A stretch of DNA of 62,631 nucleotides from Acidisphaera sp. S103 (GTDB taxonomy: Bacteria; Pseudomonadota; Alphaproteobacteria; Acetobacterales; Acetobacteraceae): NCBI RefSeq assembly GCF_009765975.1, contig NZ_LMUJ01000048.1, positions 122,585 to 185,215 of the forward strand, read 5' to 3'. The translations under genes were made by a program, and so were the position numbers. Shown here piece after piece: positions 53,922-61,941 of this stretch. How positions within the stretch are numbered: position 1 is the first letter of the stretch; every line of letters begins with the position of its first letter. The notes beneath the pieces are model-generated. The model searched no databases. It saw only the letters and a program-made list of their open reading frames with translations, and was not told the DNA's origin.

Positions 53922-55085
53922 ATGCGTGCGGCGAACACCTATCTGGGATCTATCGGCACCACCATCTTTACGGTGATGTCGGCGCTCGCGACCGAACATA
54001 AGTCGATCAATTTGGGGCAGGGGTTCCCCGATACCGAAGGGCCGGCCGACGTCGTCCTGGCCGCCGCGGACGCGCTGAACGACAGCCGCAACCAATATCC
54101 GCCGATGCCGGGGGTGCCTGAACTGCGCCAGGCCGTCGCGGCGGCGAACCGGCGATTTTATGGCCTGGATATCGACTGGGCGAAGGAGGTGACGGTCACA
54201 TCGGGTGCCACCGAGGCGATCACCGCCAGCCTGATGGCCGTGCTCGATCCCGGTGATGAGGTTGTGCTGATCGAGCCGCTGTACGATACCTACGTGCCGG
54301 TCGTTCGTATGCTGGGGGCCATCCCGCGCATCGTGCGTCTGGCGCCGCCACGCTGGGACCTGCCGCACGCCGAGCTGGCCGATGCGTTCGGGCCGAAGAC
54401 CAAGGCGATTCTGTTCAACTCCCCGATGAACCCGTGCGGGAAAGTGTTCACGGCGGAGGAGCTGGGCTTCATCGCCGATCTGGTGGCGCGGCATGACACC
54501 TACGCCATTTGCGATGAGGTTTATGAGCATCTGGTGTTCGATGGAGCCAGGCATATCCCGTTGATGACATTGCCGGGGATGCGGGATCGGACGATGCGGA
54601 TCGGCAGTGCCGGCAAGACGTTTTCGCTGACCGGGTGGAAGGTTGGGTATGTGACGGCGGGGGCGGCGCTGACGCCGCTGGTGCAGAAGGCGCACCAAAA
54701 CCTGACCTTCACCACCGCGCCTAACCTTCAGCGCGCCGTGGCCGTGGGTCTCGCAAAAGACGATGCCTATTTCGCCTCCCTGGCCGGCAATCTTCAGGCT
54801 CGGCGAGACCAACTGGCCGAGGGGCTGGCGGCGGTCGGGCTCTCGGTCCTGCCGACCCAGGGCACCTATTTCATCACCACCGATTTCTCGCCTTTGGGCT
54901 TCAACGGCGACGACGTCGCGTTCTGCCGGCACATCACCGAACAGGCCGGTGTCACTGCGATCCCGGTTTCGGCGTTCTATGATGAGGGCGAGGCACCGCG
55001 GCACTATGCCCGTTTCGCCTTCTGCAAGCGGGAGGCGGTGCTGGCGGAGGCGATCGACCGGCTGCAACGGCACTTTCGCGGGTGA
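53922..55085 (+). CDS. PLP-dependent aminotransferase, class I/II
   Basis: Fold-type I aminotransferase of 387 residues. ESINLGQGFPDTEG-like start (KSINLGQGFPD), SGATEAITASLMAVLDPGDEV near 90, FNSPMNPCGKVF near 170 (Asn for PLP), and the PLP Lys in GSAGKTFSLTGWKVGY near 235. The text is closest to methionine/glutamine-type (YbdL/KAT) aminotransferases. The ATG at 53922 follows GGGCGGAG; a GTG three codons before it is less well placed. The stop is right at the promoter of the cobalamin-controlled btuB, with which it has no evident link. Confidence 0.9.
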   Translation: MRAANTYLGSIGTTIFTVMSALATEHKSINLGQGFPDTEGPADVVLAAADALNDSRNQYPPMPGVPELRQAVAAANRRFYGLDIDWAKEVTVTSGATEAITASLMAVLDPGDEVVLIEPLYDTYVPVVRMLGAIPRIVRLAPPRWDLPHAELADAFGPKTKAILFNSPMNPCGKVFTAEELGFIADLVARHDTYAICDEVYEHLVFDGARHIPLMTLPGMRDRTMRIGSAGKTFSLTGWKVGYVTAGAALTPLVQKAHQNLTFTTAPNLQRAVAVGLAKDDAYFASLAGNLQARRDQLAEGLAAVGLSVLPTQGTYFITTDFSPLGFNGDDVAFCRHITEQAGVTAIPVSAFYDEGEAPRHYARFAFCKREAVLAEAIDRLQRHFRG

Positions 55086-55086
55086 A

Positions 55087-55114
55087 TTGCGTATCGACAA
55101 CGACACACTATAGT
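55087..55114 (+). promoter_or_regulatory. Candidate promoter of the btuB riboswitch transcript
   Basis: TTGCGT, 16 bases, then TATAGT, starting one base after the aminotransferase stop and ending about 15 bases before the riboswitch core. Spacing and boxes fit a housekeeping promoter. Confidence 0.5.
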
Positions 55115-55126
55115 GCGCCGCAGATG

Positions 55127-55275
55127 ACGGTGGCCCGCAAGGGCTTAAACGGGAACTGCCGAAAGGCGGCTGCCCTCGCAACTGTAAGCGGCGAGCCGGG
55201 TCCAGATGCCATTGCCCCCTGTGGGGCGAGAAGGCGGACCCAAGGCCGAGACCCGCGAGCCAGGAGACCGGCCGG
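55127..55275 (+). ncRNA. Cobalamin riboswitch
   Basis: Adenosylcobalamin-sensing leader RNA. Visible conserved parts in order: the opening GGTGGCCC ... CGGGAA, then the core GCGGCTGCCCTCGCAACTGTAAGCGG (given as a landmark at about 55161-55190), a variable stem with CCCCCTGTGGGG, and the B12 box AGCCAGGAGACCGGCC at 55258-55273, which differs from AGCCAGGAGACCTGCC by one base. The btuB start is about 100 bases beyond, leaving room for an expression platform; GGCGGGGAGAAACCCGC near 55317-55334 can pair and may act as the switch, but I could not settle whether control is by termination or by masking the ribosome site. Confidence 0.9.
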
Positions 55276-55375
55276 AATCGAGACTGCGCGCGTGTGCCGG
55301 GCGAGGTGAACCGGGGCGGCGGGGAGAAACCCGCATGCGAGCAATCGACACATTGGTCGATGGAGTACCCCCGGC

Positions 55376-57385
55376 ATGCGCCTGTATCGCGCTTTGACGG
55401 CACTAACCCTGCTATCCATTACGGCGGCGCAGGCCGACGATGCGCCGGTGACTGCGCCCGAAACGGTCGTGACAGCAACGCGCGTGCCCACCCCGATCGA
55501 GGAAATCGCCGCCGGCGTGACCGTGATCGACCGAGCCACGATCGAGGCGCATGGCTACAACACGCTGACCGACGCGCTGGCCGACATCCCCGGCCTGCAT
55601 GTCAGCCCGTCCGGCGGTCCCGGCGGCCAGGCCAGTGTCTTTATTCGCGGCACCAACTCGGACCACGTCTTGGTGCTGCGCGACGGGATGCCAATTACCG
55701 ATGGGTCGGATCCTACCGGGGCATTTAACTTCGGTGTCGATACGCTGTCCGATATCGAGCGGATCGAGATCATCCGCGGCCCCATGGCCGCCCTATACGG
55801 TTCCGGCGCGATCGGAGGCGTGATCAACCTGATTTCGCGCCGTGGCACCCAGGAAGGTGTGCATTGGGCGGGTGATTTGGCGGGCGGATATCCAGCTTTG
55901 GTACGCGGCGCTGTCACCGCCAGCGGGGTCGAGGGACCGCTGGACTTCGCCCTGACAGCCGAGTCGCAATCGCAACAAGGCTATGATTATATCCCGCAAA
56001 GGGAAAGTGCCTACCAAGGCACGCCGCAAGGCTTCCGCGACCGGATCATAACGATGAACCTGGGCTATACACCCGTGGAGGGAACGCGGCTGTCGTTGTT
56101 CCTGCGGGCGCGCGCGGCCGATTTCGGCAACGATTCCTTTAGCAGCGCCGATGCATCGGGGAATGTCTATACCAGCGTGAGCGATACATCATTGTTTGGC
56201 CGGATTGGCGGCACCACCCATCTGTTCGATGGAAAACTGGAAACGGGTGTATTCATCGGCCAGCTTCAAGATGACAGGCGCTATTTCGAACCCTTCTCGC
56301 CGGACAACACGGGGCAGACATCCGGCGATGACCGGTATCACTCCTATCGGACTGACGCACAGTGGAACAACACGCTGCATCTGCCCGATTTACCGGGTCT
56401 GTCGGGCAACGCGATAACGTTTGGATACGAGTATATCGGTGACACCGCCAGGGTGCGAACGAATGACGTTTTTCCCGGAGAAACGTTTGCTCAGTCGGTA
56501 GCGGCCACGGCGACCGACAACGCGGTTTATGCCGGGCTGCAGACCACAGTGCTGCAACGTTTGGCCTTGACCGCCCAACTGCGCCAGGAGTGGGTCGCGA
56601 ACGACTCGCCCGGCACGTGGCGCGTCGGTGGCGTCTACGACCTGAAGGAGATCGCCACCCATCTGAAGCTAGCCTACGGCACCGCATTCCGGGCACCGTC
56701 GCTGTACGACCGTTACGGTAACTTTGTCAGCGACTCCGGTGGGTCGCTCTTCAACTACGTCGGCAATCCCAATCTTAAGCCCGAACAATCGGCCGGATGG
56801 GAAGTGGGTTTCACGACCGACATTCCGGGCGCGGGTCGAACCGACCTGGTCACCTTCGGGGCCACCTATTTCGATCAGCGCGTGCTCGACCTGATCGAGT
56901 TCACAACCTTGTCCTCGACCACCGAGACCGAGATCAACGTATCGTCCGCTCACGTGCATGGAATCGAAACAGAGCTCACGCTGCACCCGGTACACTGGCT
57001 GGATCTCCATGCCGAGTACACGTTGCTGAACACGAACTCAGACGGTCAGCCGACAGGACAAACCCAGCAACTGCTTAATCGGCCACAGAACCAGGTTTCC
57101 GGCAGTGTGACATTGCGACCGTCGGAGGGACTGCGGTTCGTCGCGACCCTTATCTACACGGGGACAAGTTATCAGTTTCTTTCCGACAACAACGGCAATT
57201 CGCTGTTTCCGCCGGGCGTCGGTCAGCACGGTCTGGTGGCCAACGTGACGGGCAGCTATGCGGTTACGCCGGCGGTTGAACTCTATTTCAGCGGCTTCAA
57301 TATCTTCGATTCGAAGTTCGAGCCGGTGAACGGGTTCCAGATGCCCGGTCCGACGGTGCTGGCGGGGGTGCGGTTCAAGCTCTAA
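55376..57385 (+). CDS. btuB: TonB-dependent cobalamin receptor BtuB
   Basis: Outer-membrane active transporter of 669 residues. Signal peptide (RALTALTLLSITAAQA), TonB box PETVVTATR at 28-36, plug domain at about 40-165 (LADIPGLHVSPSGG, FIRGTNSDHVLVLRDGMPITDGSDPTG region, RIEIIRGPMAALYGSGAIGGVINL region), then a 22-stranded barrel ending FKL. The cobalamin riboswitch upstream and BtuB-like plug wording identify the ligand. The ATG at 55376 has GGAG 10 bases before it. No btuFCD or cobalamin salvage genes adjoin. The TAA overlaps the stop of the convergent gene by four bases. Confidence 0.92.
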   Translation: MRLYRALTALTLLSITAAQADDAPVTAPETVVTATRVPTPIEEIAAGVTVIDRATIEAHGYNTLTDALADIPGLHVSPSGGPGGQASVFIRGTNSDHVLVLRDGMPITDGSDPTGAFNFGVDTLSDIERIEIIRGPMAALYGSGAIGGVINLISRRGTQEGVHWAGDLAGGYPALVRGAVTASGVEGPLDFALTAESQSQQGYDYIPQRESAYQGTPQGFRDRIITMNLGYTPVEGTRLSLFLRARAADFGNDSFSSADASGNVYTSVSDTSLFGRIGGTTHLFDGKLETGVFIGQLQDDRRYFEPFSPDNTGQTSGDDRYHSYRTDAQWNNTLHLPDLPGLSGNAITFGYEYIGDTARVRTNDVFPGETFAQSVAATATDNAVYAGLQTTVLQRLALTAQLRQEWVANDSPGTWRVGGVYDLKEIATHLKLAYGTAFRAPSLYDRYGNFVSDSGGSLFNYVGNPNLKPEQSAGWEVGFTTDIPGAGRTDLVTFGATYFDQRVLDLIEFTTLSSTTETEINVSSAHVHGIETELTLHPVHWLDLHAEYTLLNTNSDGQPTGQTQQLLNRPQNQVSGSVTLRPSEGLRFVATLIYTGTSYQFLSDNNGNSLFPPGVGQHGLVANVTGSYAVTPAVELYFSGFNIFDSKFEPVNGFQMPGPTVLAGVRFKL

Positions 57386-58506
57386 CTCAGCCCGCCGCGC
57401 GCCGCGACCGGCCACAGGCATTCAACCCGGCCGTTGCGCACCCCGACATACCAGTCGAACTTGTCGACTGTCGGGTCGCAATGGCCGGGGACCAGCCTCA
57501 ACATCTCCCCGACCTTGGGTGCAGCTGTTTCACTGCCGTATTGCAACTTGCCGTGCTCATCTGAGGCGCTGGTATAACGGATATCCGGCCGCTGCCAGAC
57601 CGTCGGCAGCCCGGAATCCACGGCAACCGCCTTATGTCCGGCATCCAACACGGCGACCCCGGCCTGGGCCTGGCTCATCACCGTGGACAGCACAAACAGC
57701 GCATGCCGGAACGTTCCGACAGGCGTCCCGGCCTCGTCCAAATTCCGAGCATAGTCGGCATCCATGAAAACGTAGCTGCCAGCTTGCATTTCGGTGTAGA
57801 TGCCGGATTTCGATTCGATCTCAAACGTTCCGGTTCCGGCGCCGCCGACGATCGCGCAGTCCAGCCCCTGCTGGCGCAGTTGTTCCACCGTGCGACGGGA
57901 TGCATCGACCGCGCCGCCGACCAGGGTACGCCGTTCCGCCGGTGTGCGTTTGTGTTGGGCACTGCCGTGATAGGCCTGCAACCCGCCGAAGATAAGATGC
58001 CTGGACGCGGCGATCCGGGTCGCGAGTGCCACCGCCTCTGGGCCGGGCTGCACGCCGCAGCGGCCGGCACCGACGTCGATCTCCACCAGCACCGTCATGC
58101 GAATGCCGGCATCCGCGGCGGCGGCCTCGATCGCCGCGACCTGGCCGGCGTCATCGGCACAAACCGCGACCTTGGCAATCCGCGACAGGGCGCAAAGCCG
58201 AGCCAGCTTGGCCGCGCCGACAACTTCGTTGCTGACCAGGATGTCGGGGATACCACCCCATGCGAGCACCTCGGCTTCGGTGACCTTCTGCACGCAGTTG
58301 CCCACGGCCCCGCGGTCCATCTGCAGCCTGGCGATGACCGGCGATTTGTGGGTCTTTGCGTGCGCTCGCAGTTTGACGCCGGTGGGTGAGAGCAGCGCGG
58401 CCATGGTGTCGAGGTTCGACTCGAAGGCGTCCAGGTCGATCACCAGGGCTGGGGTGTCGATCTTTTCCTCACGCATGCCGGGAATGGCGGGAGGCGCTTG
58501 CTGCAT
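57382..58506 (-). CDS. D-threonine aldolase / D-serine dehydratase-like PLP enzyme (DSD1 family)
   Basis: Fold-type III (alanine racemase-like) PLP protein of 374 residues. The PLP Lys is in RAHAKTHKSPVIA near residue 55; QKVTEAEVLAWGGIPDILVSNEVVG follows near 95, LVEIDVGAGRCGVQPG near 155, and the C-terminal metal motif with GLPTVWQRPD and LVPGHCDPTVDKFDWYVG (His-x-Cys zinc or Mn site) near 345. It cleaves D-3-hydroxyamino acids or dehydrates D-serine. The family is often found with amino-acid and peptide uptake; here it is convergent with btuB by a 4-base overlap and divergent from fic. Confidence 0.88.
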   Translation of the reverse strand: MQQAPPAIPGMREEKIDTPALVIDLDAFESNLDTMAALLSPTGVKLRAHAKTHKSPVIARLQMDRGAVGNCVQKVTEAEVLAWGGIPDILVSNEVVGAAKLARLCALSRIAKVAVCADDAGQVAAIEAAAADAGIRMTVLVEIDVGAGRCGVQPGPEAVALATRIAASRHLIFGGLQAYHGSAQHKRTPAERRTLVGGAVDASRRTVEQLRQQGLDCAIVGGAGTGTFEIESKSGIYTEMQAGSYVFMDADYARNLDEAGTPVGTFRHALFVLSTVMSQAQAGVAVLDAGHKAVAVDSGLPTVWQRPDIRYTSASDEHGKLQYGSETAAPKVGEMLRLVPGHCDPTVDKFDWYVGVRNGRVECLWPVAARGGLS

Positions 58507-58573
58507 CGGCTTGTTCCTTCAGGACGGATCGCAGTTTCGCTGCTTCGGTCGAGAACGGCAACCCAGGCTAGCC

Positions 58574-58609
58574 TGTTATTAACGAATATCACCATATCGT
58601 TTAATAACA
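58574..58609. promoter_or_regulatory. AT-rich inverted repeat, likely operator between the PLP enzyme and fic
   Basis: TGTTATTAACGA - 11 bases - TCGTTTAATAACA: 12-bp arms that match except for one extra T in the right arm. A third TATTAA half site follows at 58619-58624. The stretch is strikingly AT-rich in a GC-rich region and sits in the 144-bp divergent promoter region. It has the size of a dimeric winged-helix operator, and the Fic protein downstream carries a C-terminal winged helix. Confidence 0.5.
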
Positions 58610-58650
58610 AGCGTCGCTATTAAAGCTTCCCTTAACAAGGTTCTCCACCG

Positions 58651-59823
58651 ATGCCCGAGTACCCCACCCGCCTGGGCCGCTACGAAGCCACCGCCGTCGA
58701 CGGCGAGATGGTGCGCGCCTACGTGCCGGTGCCCTTGCCCCCAATCCCACCCGTCGATCTCAGCGGACTGCATGTCGCCTTGGAACTGGCCAATCAGACG
58801 ATTGGGCGGCTTGACGGTATCGCCTCTGTCCTGCCCGATCCATCATTGTTCTTGTATATCTATATCCGCAAGGAGGCCCTGCTGTCCTCCCAGATCGAGG
58901 GGACGCAGTCTTCCCTCTCCGACCTTCTGCTGTACGAGGCGGAAGAAGTCCCCGGTGTGCCGATCGACGACACGCGCGAGGTGTCCAACTACGTCGCGGC
59001 GATGAGTCACGGGCTGAGTCGTCTGCGCGAGGACTTTCCCCTGTCGCTGCGCCTGATTCGGGAAATCCACGAAATCCTGCTTTCCAAGGGCCGTGGCCAG
59101 GACAAGGATCCCGGCGAGTTTCGCCGCTCCCAGAACTGGATCGGGGGCACCCGGCCCGGCAACGCGTTGTTCGTTCCGCCGCCGCCGCATCTGGTCATGG
59201 ACTGCCTGGGCGCATTGGAAACCTTCATCCACACCGACACCCCCGACCTGCCGCTGCTGGTGAAAGCCGCGCTGGTGCACGTCCAGTTCGAGACCATCCA
59301 TCCCTTCCTCGATAGCAATGGCCGCCTCGGCCGTCTGCTGATTACCTTCCTGATGTGCGAGCGCGGCATCCTGCGTGAGCCGTTGCTCTATCTGAGCCTG
59401 TTCTTCAAGCAGAACCGGCAGGCCTACTACGAGCACCTGCAAGCCGTGCGGCAGCATGGCGCGTGGGAAGCCTGGGTCGAGTTCTTCCTGCGCGGTGTCA
59501 CCGAAACCGCTCGGCAAGGCATCCAGACAGCCCAAAACCTGTTGCGGCTATTCGGCAACGACCATGCTCGGATCGAGCAACTTGGCCGGCCGGCCGCAAC
59601 CGCGCTGCGGCTGCATCAATTTTTCCAGCGCCGCGGGCTGACGACCATTCCGGCTGCGTCGCGGCACCTCGGCCTGTCGCAGCCGACTGTTACCAGCGCC
59701 ATCGCGCATTTGCGGAAATTGGGCATCGTACGAGAAACGACCGGCCGGCTGCGCGGCAAGGTATTTGTCTATGGCGCCTTCCTGGATTTGCTGAGCGAAG
59801 GCACGGATCCCCTGCCACGCTGA
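58651..59823 (+). CDS. Fic family protein with N-terminal inhibitory motif and C-terminal winged helix
   Basis: Protein of 390 residues. Fic domains transfer AMP (or other phosphate groups) to hydroxyl side chains. The Fic motif is HPFLDSNGRLGR at residues 217-228; the usual Gly after Asp is Ser. An inhibitory helix motif (S/T)xxxE(G/N) is present as SSQIEG at 79-84, marking a class II Fic, whose own Glu blocks ATP. The C terminus (about 310-380) is a winged helix with IPAASRHLGLSQPTVTSAIAHL. No antitoxin gene adjoins. Class II proteins with this winged helix are thought to bind DNA, and the inverted repeat upstream is a natural target. The ATG lies just after an AT-rich stretch. Confidence 0.9.
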   Translation: MPEYPTRLGRYEATAVDGEMVRAYVPVPLPPIPPVDLSGLHVALELANQTIGRLDGIASVLPDPSLFLYIYIRKEALLSSQIEGTQSSLSDLLLYEAEEVPGVPIDDTREVSNYVAAMSHGLSRLREDFPLSLRLIREIHEILLSKGRGQDKDPGEFRRSQNWIGGTRPGNALFVPPPPHLVMDCLGALETFIHTDTPDLPLLVKAALVHVQFETIHPFLDSNGRLGRLLITFLMCERGILREPLLYLSLFFKQNRQAYYEHLQAVRQHGAWEAWVEFFLRGVTETARQGIQTAQNLLRLFGNDHARIEQLGRPAATALRLHQFFQRRGLTTIPAASRHLGLSQPTVTSAIAHLRKLGIVRETTGRLRGKVFVYGAFLDLLSEGTDPLPR

Positions 59824-59894
59824 CCTACCCCGGTTTCGCGCCGACCCAACCTGCTTTAGAACCTGCCGCCATAACCAACCGGAGGAAACCGACC

Positions 59895-60836
59895 ATGTGG
59901 GAACCCAGCCAGCGCTACCCCGACCCGAACGTCCAGGTGCTGGACCCAAGCTTCAACGCGCTGCGTCTGCCGCTGGCGTCGGTCGAGCAATTGGCGACCG
60001 GATGCCGCTGGTCCGAAGGCCCGGTGTATTTCGGTGATGGCCGCTATGTCCTTTGGAGCGACATCCCCAACGATCGCATTCTGAAATGGGAAGAAGAAAC
60101 CGGCGCCGTCAGCGTCTTCCGCAAAACCTCCTGGAATGCCAACGGCAACACCCGCGACCGTCAGGGCCGCCTGGTGACGTGCGAGCATCGCGGTCGCCGC
60201 GTCACCCGCACGGAATATGACGGAACGATCACGGTCCTGATGGACAGCCATCAGGGCAAGCGGCTGAACTCCCCGAACGATGTCGTGGTGAAGTCGGATG
60301 GGTCGATCTGGTTCACCGATCCGATCTTCGGCATCCTGGGCTATTACGAGGGCGAGAAGGCCGATCCCGAACTGCCGATGGCGGTATGGCGGATCGATGG
60401 ACAAACCGGCGCGGCAACGATGATGGCCGACGATATCGAGGGCCCGAACGGCCTCGCTTTCTCCCCGGATGAATCGGTCCTGTATGTGGTCGCGTCGCGT
60501 GCGGAGCCGCACCGGCTGATCCGCGCTTTGGACGTTGTCGATGGCGGCAAGAAACTGGCGAACAATCGCGTGTTCATTGATGCCAAGGGCGGCACGCCGG
60601 ACGGCTTCCGTGTGGATATCCATGGCAACCTGTGGTGCGGCTGGGGCATGGGCAGTGCCGAACTGGATGGCGTGCGGGTGTTCGACAAAACCGGCAAGCC
60701 GATCGGTCACATCACGCTGCCGGAACGTGCCGCCAATCTGTGCTTTGGCGGTCGCTTCCGGAACCGTCTGTTCATGGCTGCCAGCCATGGACTGTATGCG
60801 CTGTATGTGAATACCCAAGGGGCGATTGGGGGATAA
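59895..60836 (+). CDS. SMP-30/gluconolactonase family protein
   Basis: Six-bladed beta-propeller hydrolase of 313 residues; sugar-lactone hydrolysis is typical. Metal ligands: Glu in CRWSEGPVYF near residue 40, Asn in LNSPNDVVVKSDGSIWFTDP near 130, and Asn/Asp in GPNGLAFSPDE near 185-195. A downstream region with GGTPDGFRVDIHGNLWCGWG near 235 holds the final Asp. Length and blade pattern are standard. The start has the strong GGAGGAAACC. The gene ends two bases from the convergent dedA-like gene. Confidence 0.9.
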   Translation: MWEPSQRYPDPNVQVLDPSFNALRLPLASVEQLATGCRWSEGPVYFGDGRYVLWSDIPNDRILKWEEETGAVSVFRKTSWNANGNTRDRQGRLVTCEHRGRRVTRTEYDGTITVLMDSHQGKRLNSPNDVVVKSDGSIWFTDPIFGILGYYEGEKADPELPMAVWRIDGQTGAATMMADDIEGPNGLAFSPDESVLYVVASRAEPHRLIRALDVVDGGKKLANNRVFIDAKGGTPDGFRVDIHGNLWCGWGMGSAELDGVRVFDKTGKPIGHITLPERAANLCFGGRFRNRLFMAASHGLYALYVNTQGAIGG

Positions 60837-60837
60837 A

Positions 60838-61458
60838 CTACCGCGTGTGGGCGAGCACCACGCGATGAAGTGCCCAGGCGGTGGCGCAGCCGACCAGTAG
60901 GACAGCGCCCCACACCGCGGCTGACTGCCAGTCTCCATCCCTCAACCGGTCGAGCGACAGCCCGGCCAGTTGAGCAGGGTAGATGTGGACAGGCGCCGAA
61001 ACGAAGGCGGATGCGACATTGGCGAACACGAATCGCCGCTGCCGCATGCCCGCCATTCCGGCGACCAGCGGGACGGTAGAGCGCAAAACCGGCACGAACC
61101 GGCACAGAGCAACGCTATAGATGCCGTAGCGATCGAAGAATTGCGCCGCGTTGTCCATCAGTGCGGGCCGGCGGGAGAACGGCCAGACACCACGCAGCCG
61201 CAGGCTGAATCGTTTGCCGATCCAGAACGACAGGAAATCGCCGATCACCGCGCCAAGGATCGACAGCGCCAGGAATGGCAACATCGGTTGGCCGGCAATC
61301 GCCGCTGCACCGGCGACCGCCATCAGGATTGGCGTCCCCGGGATCAGGATACCCACCACCGCCAGGGCCTCGATGATCGCGGCCAGGAACACCACGCCCA
61401 TTGCGCCGGCTGGGTGCAGCGCAACAAGGCCGACGATGGTGTTAATGCAATACCACAT
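60838..61458 (-). CDS. DedA family membrane protein
   Basis: Inner-membrane protein of 206 residues of the DedA/SNARE-associated family, now known to flip phospholipids or undecaprenyl phosphate. It has the re-entrant-type motif VGILIPGTPILMAVAGAAA near residue 35, GDFLSFWIGKRFSLRL near 75 and FDRYGIYSVALCRFVPVLRSTVPLVAGMAGM in the middle, with the conserved Arg pair. About five membrane helices. The C-terminal helix near 185 is followed by a short basic tail. The Shine-Dalgarno AGGAG is 13-15 bases before the ATG, slightly far. Confidence 0.85.
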   Translation of the reverse strand: MWYCINTIVGLVALHPAGAMGVVFLAAIIEALAVVGILIPGTPILMAVAGAAAIAGQPMLPFLALSILGAVIGDFLSFWIGKRFSLRLRGVWPFSRRPALMDNAAQFFDRYGIYSVALCRFVPVLRSTVPLVAGMAGMRQRRFVFANVASAFVSAPVHIYPAQLAGLSLDRLRDGDWQSAAVWGAVLLVGCATAWALHRVVLAHTR

Positions 61459-61941
61459 GAGGCTAAAGTGACGCTCCTGTTGCGAAAGGTAACAGCTACT
61501 ATGGCCAGTTTGACCGTCGAAAGGAAGCGGTCATTGCGAGACGGAAGAGGTGTTGAACCAAAGGATGATGCGATGGCGTGTTGGTTCCCGCGGGCCCTGA
61601 AAAAGAAACACATGTTGCTATCTTGCACGCGCCGATGACGTGCCCTTTACGGGCCGGGCGTTAAAAATTGTAAAGGCCGCAGCTTGTGATGCGTTGTTTT
61701 AGGTTCCAAAAACTCATTTGAAAACAAATACTTAATAAGTGTCATCTATTCGGGGCTATGGTCTGGATGTGACCGATCCGACAGATTGTTCCTCCTTTCG
61801 TGACCATCCTCAAGTCGTGGTGATTTGTCCCTCGGGCCCATGTAGCGAATATGCCGCACACCCCAAGGGCCGCTCGATAGCGACCGGTTCCATGCGGTTG
61901 TCCATCCCGGACGATTGAGACGCCAACAAGGAGTACAACGC
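61459..61941. other. Gene-free stretch upstream of an outer-membrane protein gene
   Basis: 483 bases with no supportable gene on either strand. The middle (about 61665-61750) is AT-rich for this genome, with ACTTA-A-TAAGT at 61730-61740. It probably carries the promoters of the divergent dedA-like gene and the outer-membrane protein gene, but I cannot assign boxes with confidence. Confidence 0.5.

Noticed and set aside
53916-55403. 495-codon open frame on the minus strand
   Set aside because: Antisense to the aminotransferase and to the cobalamin riboswitch; no recognisable domain.
58651-59823. Fic-based toxin-antitoxin module
   Set aside because: No small antitoxin gene adjoins and the inhibitory motif is inside the Fic protein itself.
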